Shown here in pieces: positions 34,060 to 42,755 of a DNA stretch of 64,000 bases. The notes beneath the pieces are model-generated. The model saw nothing but the letters and a program-made list of their open reading frames with translations. It searched no databases and was not told where the DNA came from. The first letter of the stretch is position 1. Each line of letters begins with the position of its first letter. This DNA is from Bacteroidales bacterium (GTDB lineage Bacteria > Bacteroidota > Bacteroidia > Bacteroidales > Muribaculaceae), in assembly GCA_019416425.1 (NCBI GenBank), contig DXXK01000034.1, positions 62,001 to 126,000 on the forward strand. The letters run 5' to 3'. The translations under genes and the position numbers were made by a program.

Positions 34060-35064
34060 TCAATGGAACACGAATAGGCGCGTGGCTTCGTAACGGGGGA
34101 GAGCCATGAGCTGGACATCGGCTCGGTGGTCGGTGGCGACCTCTATGGCGTTGCCTACACGCTTGCCGGACTCCTCCAGAGCGTCACGCACAGCCTTCAA
34201 TGCCTTGGACGGCGTGTTGTTGTCCTTGGACAGATGGCACAGGAAGACATATTTCAGTTCCGGCCGGAGGATGCGGCGCAGGAACGCTGCCGTGTGCTCG
34301 TTGTCCATATGGCCGTTGCCGCTGGCCACGCGGGCCTTGAGATATTCCGGATATTTGCCAAGGCGCAACATGTCGCGGTCATAGTTCGACTCGATAACCA
34401 AATAGTTGGCCTGACTCATATAGTGGTCGGCACGCTCAGTAACCTCCCCTAAATCGGTAGCAAGAACAAAGTTGTGATGACCGAAGGTTATTGAGAAACC
34501 CATGTTGTCGGTACCGTCGTGCGGAACGTCGAAGGCTACGATCTCCAGCCGCCCGATCTTGAACGGTATCTCTTTGAATATAGGAGTATGATAATCCTTG
34601 ACGCGTTTCGAGATGTTATGACGCCGCAACATTCCGTTCAGCACCCGGGGCGTGCAGTACATGCTCATGTGCCGGTTGCTGCGTAGCAGCTGATAGGCAT
34701 ACCGCACATGGTCGGAATGGTCGTGAGTCAGCAACAGCGCCTTGACATCCTTCATGCTCAGGTCATACTTCTTCAGCGCCGCCTCCACCAGGTCCGTGCG
34801 GACTCCGGCATCGACTATTATGCCTCCCGCATCGGTGCCGATGTAACAGCTGTTGCCGCTGGAGCCGGAACCGAACGAGATGTAGAAAAGCCTTTCCGAA
34901 ACGGATTTCTTATCTTCATCGCTGATTGCCAGTTCAGCTTCGGCCTCAACGCCTGCTTTATCGGCAGTCAATGCATCTGGGGTCGTTATTTCATCGCCCC
35001 ATTCCATGAATTCCTCGAACGGCAACGTGGGCTGCGGGAAGGATATCTTGCTGCCTCGCTTCAT
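34060..35064 (-). CDS. MBL-fold metallohydrolase (YycJ/WalJ-like)
   Basis: 334 residues. The metallo-beta-lactamase core begins near residue 58 (RLFYISFGSGSSGNSCYIG), and the metal-binding motif THDHSDH is at 113-119. The family usually starts at the core, so residues 1-57 are an extra acidic N-terminal extension. The start is still supported because it overlaps the rsmI stop by ATGA at 35061-35064. YycJ-type enzymes are 5'-exonucleases or phosphodiesterases linked to DNA repair and cell-wall signalling; the exact substrate is uncertain. Its last 35 codons are duplicated 630 bp away. Confidence 0.85.
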   Translation of the reverse strand: MKRGSKISFPQPTLPFEEFMEWGDEITTPDALTADKAGVEAEAELAISDEDKKSVSERLFYISFGSGSSGNSCYIGTDAGGIIVDAGVRTDLVEAALKKYDLSMKDVKALLLTHDHSDHVRYAYQLLRSNRHMSMYCTPRVLNGMLRRHNISKRVKDYHTPIFKEIPFKIGRLEIVAFDVPHDGTDNMGFSITFGHHNFVLATDLGEVTERADHYMSQANYLVIESNYDRDMLRLGKYPEYLKARVASGNGHMDNEHTAAFLRRILRPELKYVFLCHLSKDNNTPSKALKAVRDALEESGKRVGNAIEVATDHRADVQLMALPRYEATRLFVFH

Positions 35065-35819
35065 CGTCGGGCCGCCCCCTTTCTGGCAGCGGCCGGAGCC
35101 GCAGAGGCCACATGGATCAGGAATATTGCCGGACGCTTGTCGTAATCGTATTTGGCGTTACGCCATGACTTGGCCGGACGTGTCACTATTTCCTCGCGTT
35201 CAGGGTCGGTGATGTCGGCGGCGACGCATAGCAGCGTGTCCGGGCGCAGCGACTCTGCAAGAGTCTGTACCATCCGGTTGTTGCGGTAAGGCGTCTCGAT
35301 GAATATCTGTGTCTGGCCTGTACGCTGGGCCATGCGCTCCAGCTCGGATATGCGTGCCGCACGGGCAGGCGCATCCACGGGCAGATATCCGTTGAATGCG
35401 AATCCCTGACCGTTGAAGCCGCTGGCCATCAACGACATCAGGATGGATGACGGACCTACTAAAGGCACTACCTTCAAACCCTCGCGCTGTGCTATGGCCA
35501 CGATGTCCGAACCAGGGTCGGCTACAGCGGGACAGCCGGCGTCGCTCATCAGGCCAATAGGCACACCGTTTCGCAACGGTTCCAGCCATGACGAGACTCC
35601 CGCACGGTCCGTATGCGTGTTCAGTTCATGGAACTCACATTCGTCAATGGGAAACTCCCGGTCCCAGCGGCGCAGGAAGCGACGGGCACTGCGCAGGTTC
35701 TCCACAACGAAGTGCCGCAACTGGCGGACTATGCGCAGATTGCCCGCGGGGAGCACGCTGTCCAGCGGCCCTCCGCTTAATTCCACCGGAATCAGATATA
35801 ACGCGGAAGTCAGTTCCAT
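35061..35819 (-). CDS. rsmI: RsmI-type SAM-dependent rRNA 2'-O-methyltransferase
   Basis: 252 residues of the tetrapyrrole-methylase fold. Key segments are LMSDAGCPAVADPGSDIVAIA (about 94-114), VVPLVGPSSILMSLMASGF, and IFIETPYRN. Bacteroidetes carry this short form, which is annotated as an RsmI-like methyltransferase acting on C1402 of 16S rRNA; an independent test of the target is lacking. It begins a two-gene operon with the downstream metallo-hydrolase (ATGA overlap). Confidence 0.85.
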   Translation of the reverse strand: MELTSALYLIPVELSGGPLDSVLPAGNLRIVRQLRHFVVENLRSARRFLRRWDREFPIDECEFHELNTHTDRAGVSSWLEPLRNGVPIGLMSDAGCPAVADPGSDIVAIAQREGLKVVPLVGPSSILMSLMASGFNGQGFAFNGYLPVDAPARAARISELERMAQRTGQTQIFIETPYRNNRMVQTLAESLRPDTLLCVAADITDPEREEIVTRPAKSWRNAKYDYDKRPAIFLIHVASAAPAAARKGAARR

Positions 35820-35842
35820 ATTTCAGTTTCGGTTTGCCTATG

Positions 35843-35850
35843 CAAATCTA
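35843..35850 (-). promoter_or_regulatory. -7 element TAGATTTG of the rsmI operon
   Basis: TAnnTTTG match on the minus strand, 23 bp before the rsmI start. Confidence 0.55.
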
Positions 35851-35906
35851 AGGTATCACAAAATTAACAAATTCCCGCCACTAATACAAATATTGCAAGA
35901 ATCTTA

Positions 35907-36491
35907 TCAGTTCCGGTCGGTAACAAGGGGAATGTTTTTGGCCGCGGTGATGTTCATTACAGCACCTTCGGTTCCCTCGGAGGCTATCACCTTGCGTGTT
36001 TCGATGCGGAGATATCCACCCCCGAAATCATAGACCGCCCTGTAGATGGTGTCGCCCTCCAGAGGATCCTCCTCCTCGCCTACCTCCACCTTCACCACAT
36101 CATTGTCGGTTGTGTTGAGGCTCTGAACCAGATAGGATTCAAGATCCCAAGGCAGCAGGTCGCCGACATGGGTGTTGCGGATCACCGCCGAAGTGGGCGA
36201 CGTGACATCCACCTCCCACTGACCAGGAGTGCCCTGGAGATTGGTATAGAGGGGGCGTCCGGTGCCGTCGGTCAGTACCCCATGGAAATCGTAGTCGGCC
36301 GAATCGAGTTCTTCACCGACATTCAGCGCGTCCACCAGGCTGCGGACGGTCATGGCTATGTCGTTATCGGCATGGTAGGCTTCCGGTGCGGCTACATATG
36401 CCGATTCGCTGACTGCAGTTCGCTTCGCGCCGCTGCAGCCGCTTGTCATTGTCAGTACCAGTGCCACTATCGTCAGTGACAGGTTTTTCAT
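35907..36491 (-). CDS. Putative lipoprotein, function unknown
   Basis: 194 residues from the ATG at 36491 (MKNLSLTIVALVLTMTSGCSG), with the lipidated Cys at 19. An ATG at 36506 adds five residues only. The mature part is acidic and mostly beta, ending in IPLVTDRN. No known family was recognised. It has its own -7 element at 36532-36539 and lies on the same strand as the TM2 gene upstream of it. Confidence 0.7.
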   Translation of the reverse strand: MKNLSLTIVALVLTMTSGCSGAKRTAVSESAYVAAPEAYHADNDIAMTVRSLVDALNVGEELDSADYDFHGVLTDGTGRPLYTNLQGTPGQWEVDVTSPTSAVIRNTHVGDLLPWDLESYLVQSLNTTDNDVVKVEVGEEEDPLEGDTIYRAVYDFGGGYLRIETRKVIASEGTEGAVMNITAAKNIPLVTDRN

Positions 36492-36531
36492 CCTAATGCG
36501 AAACACTTTTGTAAGTCACAGAATTTCGTTG

Positions 36532-36539
36532 CAAAATTA
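36532..36539 (-). promoter_or_regulatory. -7 element TAATTTTG of the 36491 lipoprotein gene
   Basis: TAnnTTTG match on the minus strand, 40 bp before the start codon. Confidence 0.55.
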
Positions 36540-36670
36540 ACGTTTATTTTCGACATAAACACATAAATGTCAATAAAAGTTAACAAAAAAATGATGATTT
36601 TTATAAAGTCAGGACATGACACATGCGACGGATATCGTCATACCCGCCGCATTTACTATCCGAAGCAATG

Positions 36671-37102
36671 TCAGAAGATCGGGAACGACTTGGGCGTGCA
36701 GATGTATTTCTGCACGAAATCCTCATCGGACATGCAGAGTATCAGGATACCCTGGACCAGCATGAGCAGCGGCCAGATGCCGCATGTCACCAGCGACAGC
36801 AGGATGGTCAGCAGGCCGGCCGAGACCTTACCCATGATGAAGTATTGGATACCGAGGCTTCCGAACAGGATGGCCATGATTCCGCACAGTATCTTCTTGC
36901 TGGCAGCGTCGGGCGGACAGTTGTACGGGCCGTTGGGTTGCTGAGGATTATACTGGGTGTTGTACTGACCCTGAGGCTGACCGTACTGACTATTGTACTG
37001 CTGATTGTATTGGCCCTGCGGCTGACCAAAGGGTTGCTGATACTGATTCTGCTGACCGTAAGGGGTCTGATTGTTGTATCCGTTCGGATTCTGATTGTCC
37101 AT
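36671..37102 (-). CDS. TM2-domain membrane protein with Q/N-rich low-complexity N-terminus
   Basis: 143 residues. Residues 1-60 are almost only Gln, Asn, Gly, Tyr and Pro in imperfect repeats of the GQPQGQYN type. A TM2 domain follows (about 66-125) with two membrane helices; the family's turn is visible as FGSLGIQYFIMGK. TM2 proteins are small membrane proteins of unclear role. The N-terminus has the composition of a prion-like, phase-separating tail, which is inference only. Promoter element at 37153-37160. Confidence 0.85.
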   Translation of the reverse strand: MDNQNPNGYNNQTPYGQQNQYQQPFGQPQGQYNQQYNSQYGQPQGQYNTQYNPQQPNGPYNCPPDAASKKILCGIMAILFGSLGIQYFIMGKVSAGLLTILLSLVTCGIWPLLMLVQGILILCMSDEDFVQKYICTPKSFPIF

Positions 37103-37152
37103 AAATCAAATAAAATATTAACATTGGTCTCCCGCACCGGCGGGATTCTTTG

Positions 37153-37160
37153 CAAATATA
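37153..37160 (-). promoter_or_regulatory. -7 element TATATTTG of the TM2 gene
   Basis: TAnnTTTG match on the minus strand, 50 bp before the start. Confidence 0.55.
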
Positions 37161-37264
37161 GGACTTATTTCCCATATCAACAAATATAAAGACCGCACAC
37201 CACGCACATTTATATCACTCCCCACTAAATTCCTCATAAATTTTCATCATTCCCCGAATTTTGC

Positions 37265-37272
37265 TAATTTTG
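37265..37272 (+). promoter_or_regulatory. -7 element TAATTTTG immediately before the rRNA methyltransferase
   Basis: TAnnTTTG match only 5 bp before the ATG at 37278, so the transcript would begin at or within a few bases of the start codon. Confidence 0.5.
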
Positions 37273-37277
37273 CAGAT

Positions 37278-38486
37278 ATGGAGACACCGATACCTGAGGG
37301 ATTTAAGGAAATGATACGGCAGATGCCGGACATCGATGGCGAGGCGCTGCTGGCTGCCCTCGACACCAAGCCGTGCGTCAGCGTCAAGATCAACCGACGT
37401 AAACTCGGCGACCTGACAGTCAAGAGGGCCGAGGATATATTAGGTTACAACGGGTTGCAACCCGTTCCATGGTGCCCAAGCGGTTTCTATCTCCCCGAAC
37501 GGCCTCAGTTCACGCTCAATCCGCTGCTCCATGCCGGAGCATTCTATGTCCAGGACGCCAGCTCGATGATCTACGAAAGCCTCGTTACAGAGTATTGCTC
37601 CGGGTTCGCTCCCGGACTTGCCCTGGACATGTGCGCAGCCCCCGGCGGCAAGTCCACCTCAATACTCAATGCGCTGCCCGACGGATGGACACTGGTTTCC
37701 AACGAATTCACGCCCCAGCGCGCCGGAGCTTTACGCGAGAACATGCTGAAATGGGGTTATCCGTATATTGTGGTGACCAACAACGACACCGCAAGGTTCG
37801 CCGATAACGGCGAGCTGTTCAGCCTTGTCGCCGTGGACGCACCCTGCTCCGGCGAAGGCATGATGCGCAAGGAATCCGTGGCCCGAACTCAGTGGAGCCC
37901 GGGACTGATCCGTCAATGCGCTGCACTGCAACGTGAAATCATCGGAAACGCCGTCAATGCCCTGCTGCCCGGCGGGATACTGATATACTCCACCTGTACC
38001 TTCAACCGCACCGAAAACGAAGACAATGTCCAATGGGCAGCGGAGGAATTCAATCTGTCAGTGCTGCATACTCAACGGTTCATGCCGCACATCACACGCG
38101 GCGAAGGCCTGTTCGTGTCAGTGCTTCAGAAGCCGGGCGTATTTTCCGCACCTAAAAACAGCCGCAAGACACTGGACCGTGTGCTGAAGAAATGCCGCGT
38201 TCTTGCCGATGGATTCCCCGGACCTGTGCAGAAAGGGAAAGAGCTGCTTCCAGACCCGACAGCTCCTCTGAACGTGGACTTCGATGCGAACAAATTACCC
38301 GCCGCCGAGGTTGAACTTGAAACGGCGCTGGAATACCTGCGACATAACCCGCTAGCACTTCCCGCCCACGCACCGCGTGGGCTGACGGTAGTGACGTACC
38401 GAGGTCAGCGATTAGGGTTCGTCAAGAACCTCGGTACTCGGGCAAACAACCTATACCCAAAAGAATGGCGAATAAGAAACCTATAA
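37278..38486 (+). CDS. RsmB/NOP2-family rRNA cytosine-C5 methyltransferase (RsmF-like)
   Basis: 402 residues. The SAM-binding motif CAAPGGKST lies near residues 121-129, and the two catalytic cysteines are in DAPCSGEG and YSTCTFNR. A C-terminal PUA-like region (about 310-402) supports the RsmF type that methylates rRNA at C5 of cytosine. The -7 element at 37265 is so close that translation is probably nearly leaderless, unless the Met11 codon is used. Its last 22 bp overlap the copper ATPase start. Confidence 0.9.
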   Translation: METPIPEGFKEMIRQMPDIDGEALLAALDTKPCVSVKINRRKLGDLTVKRAEDILGYNGLQPVPWCPSGFYLPERPQFTLNPLLHAGAFYVQDASSMIYESLVTEYCSGFAPGLALDMCAAPGGKSTSILNALPDGWTLVSNEFTPQRAGALRENMLKWGYPYIVVTNNDTARFADNGELFSLVAVDAPCSGEGMMRKESVARTQWSPGLIRQCAALQREIIGNAVNALLPGGILIYSTCTFNRTENEDNVQWAAEEFNLSVLHTQRFMPHITRGEGLFVSVLQKPGVFSAPKNSRKTLDRVLKKCRVLADGFPGPVQKGKELLPDPTAPLNVDFDANKLPAAEVELETALEYLRHNPLALPAHAPRGLTVVTYRGQRLGFVKNLGTRANNLYPKEWRIRNL

Positions 38487-40699
38487 ATACCGAGTCGGCC
38501 ATCTTTCCCGTAGTGGGAATGATGTGCGCCGTATGCGCCAACACAGTGGCAAAGACGGTCGAGGCGATGCCTGGCGTGGAAAGCTCGGAAGTAAACTATG
38601 CAGCCGGGACGCTGAGCGTCAGGTGGGACCCGGATGTAACCGACCCCGAGGCCATGGCCCGCGCCATTGATCAGGCGGGTTATGCCCTGATTGTGGAGAA
38701 CGACCAGGAAAAGGCCGAGGAAGCCGCCCAGCAACGTGAGCAGAAGGGATTCCGCACCCTGACATGGCAGATGATTCTGGCATGGGTGCTGACAATTCCG
38801 TTGGCCGTGCTATGTATGACACACGTACACTTCCCCGGCGCCAACTGGCTGTACATGCTTATGGCACTGGCTGTGATGGTGCTGTGCGGACGCGGCTTCT
38901 ACCGCCGCGGATGGAAGGCCGTGACAGCCAAGGCCCCCTCCATGGACACACTCGTGGCTCTATCCACAATCGTCAGTTTCCTCTTCTCGCTGTTCAATAC
39001 AATCTGGCCCGAATACCTGACGCACAAGGGGATGCAGGCCGACCTATACTACGAGGGTGCGGCCATGATCATTGCCTTTGTGCTGACAGGCAAGTATATG
39101 GAAGCACGCAGCAAACGCCATACAGGCGATGCATTGCGCGCATTGATGGGGTTGCAACCCACTGAGGCGTTGCTCCTTAACTCAGACGGCACGTCGAAGT
39201 CCGTGCCCATAGCCGACATACGTCCCGACGACATGCTGCTGGTGCGCCCCGGCGAACGGATTCCCGTGGACGGAACCGTCACGGAAGGCACAGCTGCCGT
39301 GGACGAGAGCATGCTGTCCGGAGAACCCATACCGGCGGAGAAGACCAAAGGCTCCGATGTCACGGCCGGAACATTATGCAGCAACGGTTCGCTGACGGTC
39401 CGCGCCCGCCGCGTGGGGGCCGCAACCGAACTGGCACGAATCATCGCATCAGTGCGACGCGCCCAGAGCTCCAAGGCTCCTGTACAGCGTGTCGTCGACA
39501 AGGTCAGCTCCATATTCGTTCCAACGGTCATTCTACTGGCCATCATCACCTTCGTGGTGTGGATACTGATCGGGACACGATATCTGCCCCAGGCGCTGGT
39601 GACCTCCATATCCGTCCTGGTCATAGCATGCCCGTGCGCACTGGGTCTGGCCACCCCCACGGCCATCATGGTAGGCATAGGCCGTGGTGCCTCCAACGGC
39701 ATACTGATCAAGGATGCCGCAGCGCTGGAACAGCTCTCCAAAATCGACATCGTTATCTTCGACAAGACCGGCACACTGACCAACGGACATCCGGAAGTCA
39801 GCGACGTGTTCTTTGCCGCCGACCTGGCACCTGAGGCCCAAGCCACCCTGAAGCGTGCCCTCTATGGCGCCGAGGCGCGTAGCACCCATCCATTGGCGGA
39901 GGCTATCTGCACGTATTTTGACAAGGAAGGCATCGCCAAGATGGATCCTGAGGAATTCCGCTATACTCCCGGCCGCGGGATCAGCTGCGCTTCGGGGGGA
40001 ATATTATATGAGATAGGAAGCCCGGCACTGGCCGAGACCTCGGATAACCTTGAACTGCGGATGCATATCGCCGACATGGAGCGGCAGGGACTCAGCATCG
40101 TGGTAGTGAACCGCGACGACCGGCTTGCGGCTGCGATTGGCATACGCGACTCCCTGCGTCCGGGCGTCGCCGACATGGTGGCGCGGCTCAAGGCCGATGG
40201 AATCACCCCCATACTGCTGACCGGCGACCGACGCGCCTCCGCCCTGACCGTGGCGCATGCGGTCGGCATCGACAAGGCTGTGGCCGAGGTCATGCCGGAA
40301 CAGAAGCTGAACCAGGTGCAGGAACTGCAGGCCCACGGCCATAAGGTGGCCATGTGCGGTGACGGCATAAACGATGCCGAGGCGCTGGCCAAGGCCGATG
40401 TATCGATCGCGCTGGGCGGCGGCTCCGACATCGCCATCGAGACCGCGCAACTCACCTTGGCCTCAGGCGACATCTCCCGACTCCCGATGGCACTGAACCT
40501 GTCGCGCCAGACACTCCGGGTGATACACCAGAACCTGTTCTGGGCATTCATCTACAACACAATCGGCATACCTCTGGCCGCAGGAGTGCTGTACCCCGTA
40601 GGCTGGCTGCTCAATCCCATGTACGCCTCGGCCGCAATGGCACTCAGCTCGGTATGCGTAGTCACGAACTCATTACGACTAAACAAGATAAAGATATGA
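38465..40699 (+). CDS. copA: Copper-exporting P1B-type ATPase
   Basis: 744 residues. A single N-terminal HMA domain has the metal site CAVC at 21-24. Eight membrane helices carry the CPC metal motif at 389-391. The phosphorylation motif DKTGTLT is at 433-439, with Asp433 phosphorylated, and GDGINDAEAL appears in the ATP-binding hinge. It pumps Cu(I) out of the cytoplasm. Overlaps the methyltransferase gene by 22 bp and the copper chaperone gene by ATGA, so dose is probably coupled to the chaperone. Silver transport is possible. Confidence 0.95.
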   Translation: MANKKPINTESAIFPVVGMMCAVCANTVAKTVEAMPGVESSEVNYAAGTLSVRWDPDVTDPEAMARAIDQAGYALIVENDQEKAEEAAQQREQKGFRTLTWQMILAWVLTIPLAVLCMTHVHFPGANWLYMLMALAVMVLCGRGFYRRGWKAVTAKAPSMDTLVALSTIVSFLFSLFNTIWPEYLTHKGMQADLYYEGAAMIIAFVLTGKYMEARSKRHTGDALRALMGLQPTEALLLNSDGTSKSVPIADIRPDDMLLVRPGERIPVDGTVTEGTAAVDESMLSGEPIPAEKTKGSDVTAGTLCSNGSLTVRARRVGAATELARIIASVRRAQSSKAPVQRVVDKVSSIFVPTVILLAIITFVVWILIGTRYLPQALVTSISVLVIACPCALGLATPTAIMVGIGRGASNGILIKDAAALEQLSKIDIVIFDKTGTLTNGHPEVSDVFFAADLAPEAQATLKRALYGAEARSTHPLAEAICTYFDKEGIAKMDPEEFRYTPGRGISCASGGILYEIGSPALAETSDNLELRMHIADMERQGLSIVVVNRDDRLAAAIGIRDSLRPGVADMVARLKADGITPILLTGDRRASALTVAHAVGIDKAVAEVMPEQKLNQVQELQAHGHKVAMCGDGINDAEALAKADVSIALGGGSDIAIETAQLTLASGDISRLPMALNLSRQTLRVIHQNLFWAFIYNTIGIPLAAGVLYPVGWLLNPMYASAAMALSSVCVVTNSLRLNKIKI

Positions 40700-40920
40700 A
40701 ATTCAAAACAAACGCCCGTTGCGCAGGCTGCAAGACCCGCATCCTGGAAGCAATGAACAATAACTTTCCCAACGCTCATTGGGACATGGATCTGACAGAT
40801 GCCGACAAGATTCTGGAAGTACACGGCATGCCGGAGGACTCCGAGGCAGCGGCTCAGGTGCTGAAGGTGCTGGAGGAGACCGGATTCAAGGGCACCTGGC
40901 TGCCCCAGACCGGTTATTGA
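40696..40920 (+). CDS. Copper chaperone-like HMA protein
   Basis: 74 residues from the ATG at 40696, which overlaps the copA stop (ATGA). A longer in-frame start at 40654 lies inside copA and has no support. The metal-binding motif is RCAGC in the first loop (Cys9 and Cys12), followed by the ferredoxin-like HMA fold. It probably hands Cu(I) to the ATPase encoded upstream. The stop TGA shares a base with the next start (TGATG). Confidence 0.85.
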   Translation: MKFKTNARCAGCKTRILEAMNNNFPNAHWDMDLTDADKILEVHGMPEDSEAAAQVLKVLEETGFKGTWLPQTGY

Positions 40921-41633
40921 TGGGACACTGGTACGACCGTACCGAGACCCTGCTGGGACCGGACGCTTTAGAGCGTCTGGCTTCGGCTCATGTGCTTGTG
41001 GCCGGTGTGGGAGGGGTCGGAGGCTACGCCGCCGAGATGCTGGCGCGAACCGGTGTGGGACACATCACAATAATAGATGCCGATGACGTGGCCGTCAGCA
41101 ACATCAACCGTCAGCTCATTGCGTTCCACAGCACGGTCGGAAAGTCCAAGGTGGAACTCTTCGCCCGGCGTTTCCGCGACATCAATCCCTACATAACGGT
41201 AGATGCCCTTCAGGAATACATCGAGGCGGACAAGGTTCCGGAACTTATGTCCGGTCATTATGACTACGTCATCGACGCCATCGATACCGTCGCCCCCAAG
41301 ATGGCGTTGATAATCCACTGTCTGCGGCACAAGGTTCCCATAATCAGTTCGATGGGCGCAGGGGGAAGGATAGATCCTACGCGCGTGGGATATTTCGACA
41401 TATGGGAAACCCGCGAGGACGGCCTGGCGCGCGTAGTACGGCAACGACTGCGCAAGGAGGGCATCCGCAGCGGACTGAAAGTGGTTGCAAGCACCGAGGC
41501 ACCGAGACGTTACTCCATCATTCCGCTGGAGGAAACCAACAAGCGCTCCAGTTTCGGGACCATCGCCTCGATTCCTGCCATGTTCGGAATTTATCTGGCG
41601 AACCATGTGGTCGTGAAACTGGCAGGCATATAA
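40920..41633 (+). CDS. tcdA: tRNA threonylcarbamoyladenosine dehydratase TcdA
   Basis: 237 residues from the ATG at 40920 (TGATG overlap with the chaperone). An E1-like ThiF fold starts with VLVAGVGGVGGYAAEML, the ATP site, and has DADDVAVSNINRQ and ASTEAPRRYS of the TcdA/CsdL group. It cyclises t6A to ct6A at tRNA position 37 in ATP-dependent fashion. mtaB, which methylthiolates the same base, lies at 55875-57167, so two t6A-tailoring enzymes are in this window. Confidence 0.9.
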   Translation: MGHWYDRTETLLGPDALERLASAHVLVAGVGGVGGYAAEMLARTGVGHITIIDADDVAVSNINRQLIAFHSTVGKSKVELFARRFRDINPYITVDALQEYIEADKVPELMSGHYDYVIDAIDTVAPKMALIIHCLRHKVPIISSMGAGGRIDPTRVGYFDIWETREDGLARVVRQRLRKEGIRSGLKVVASTEAPRRYSIIPLEETNKRSSFGTIASIPAMFGIYLANHVVVKLAGI

Positions 41634-41661
41634 CATCATACGACATTAAGACGGCAACAAC

Positions 41662-42354
41662 ATGCTTGAGATCAGAAACATAAACAAGTCATACGGCAAC
41701 CTTGCCGTACTTCGCGACGTAAGCCTGACTGTCGGCGAGCGGGAGATAGTAACCATACTGGGACCCTCGGGCGCAGGCAAGACGACACTGCTGCAGATAG
41801 CCGGGACGCTGGACCCGGCCGATTCCGGACAGGTGCTGTACGACGGCGTGAACGTCACGGGACTGTCAGACCGCAAGCTGTCGGACTTCCGCAACCGCAA
41901 CATCGGGTTCATCTTCCAGTTTCACCAGTTGCTTGCTGAGTTCACCGCACGCGAGAACGTGGCGCTTCCGGCCATGATCGGCGGTATGTCGCGTTCCAAG
42001 GCGTTGAAACGTGCCGACGAGCTGCTGGACATGATGGGACTGACAGACCGCAGCAGCCACAAACCGGCCGAGCTGTCGGGCGGCGAACGCCAGCGTACCG
42101 CCGTGGCCCGTGCGTTGGTCAACAATCCCCGCGTGATTTTCGCCGATGAGCCGACGGGAAGCCTCGACTCTCGCAACCGCGACGATATACAGGCCCTGTT
42201 CGCACGTCTGCGCGACGAGCTGGGCCAGACATTCGTCATCGTAACGCACGACCCGACACTCGCCACGATCGCCGACCGGATAGTCTCAATGGCCGACGGA
42301 CGCATCATCGCGATCGAGTCAAACGCGTGCATTGCCGACGACCCTTTGGAATAA
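41662..42354 (+). CDS. lolD: Lipoprotein-releasing ABC transporter ATPase LolD
   Basis: 230 residues. Walker A GPSGAGKTT at 34-42, Q-loop in IFQFHQLLAEFTARENV, signature LSGGERQR, Walker B VIFADEPTGS and the D-loop are all present. The FQFHQLL and ENVALP segments match LolD better than FtsE. With a LolCE permease it would extract lipoproteins from the inner membrane for LolA; no permease is adjacent here. It follows tcdA by 28 bp. Confidence 0.88.
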   Translation: MLEIRNINKSYGNLAVLRDVSLTVGEREIVTILGPSGAGKTTLLQIAGTLDPADSGQVLYDGVNVTGLSDRKLSDFRNRNIGFIFQFHQLLAEFTARENVALPAMIGGMSRSKALKRADELLDMMGLTDRSSHKPAELSGGERQRTAVARALVNNPRVIFADEPTGSLDSRNRDDIQALFARLRDELGQTFVIVTHDPTLATIADRIVSMADGRIIAIESNACIADDPLE

Positions 42355-42368
42355 TCGCGGAAATGTTG

Positions 42369-42376
42369 TAAATTTG
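42369..42376 (+). promoter_or_regulatory. -7 element TAAATTTG of the DUF3467 and cysS genes
   Basis: TAnnTTTG match 73 bp before the DUF3467 start. Confidence 0.55.
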
Positions 42377-42449
42377 CATGGGATTACGACAGCAGCGTAA
42401 ATTTCAACAATAATCGGATTTCAATCATAAAGAAAATCAAATTAAGGAA

Positions 42450-42743
42450 ATGGAAAATAAAGACCAGAACCAGCAGCAGCTGCAGATCCAGCTGCGCCCC
42501 GAGCTTGCCGACGGCAAATACACCAACCTGGCCATGATCGGCCACAACCCCAGCGAATTCCTGATTGACTTCATCTTCGCCGCCCCCGGCATGCCCCAGG
42601 CTCCGGTTGTGTCGCGTGTCATCATGAGTCCGGAAAACGCCAAGAAACTGATGTACGCCCTGACCGACAACATCCAGAAGTACGAGGCTCAGTTCGGCGA
42701 GATCATGCCTGCCGCAGCCAAAGGTCGCGCCGGAAACAACTAA
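42450..42743 (+). CDS. DUF3467 domain protein
   Basis: 97 residues. The pattern ADGKYTNLAMIGHNPSEF, then DFIFAAPG and SRVIMSPENAKKL, is characteristic of the small DUF3467 family. Function unknown; members are cytoplasmic, about 90-105 residues, and conserved next to housekeeping genes in Bacteroidetes. It precedes cysS by 12 bp and probably shares its transcript. Confidence 0.9.
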   Translation: MENKDQNQQQLQIQLRPELADGKYTNLAMIGHNPSEFLIDFIFAAPGMPQAPVVSRVIMSPENAKKLMYALTDNIQKYEAQFGEIMPAAAKGRAGNN

Positions 42744-42755
42744 TCCACACTCCCC

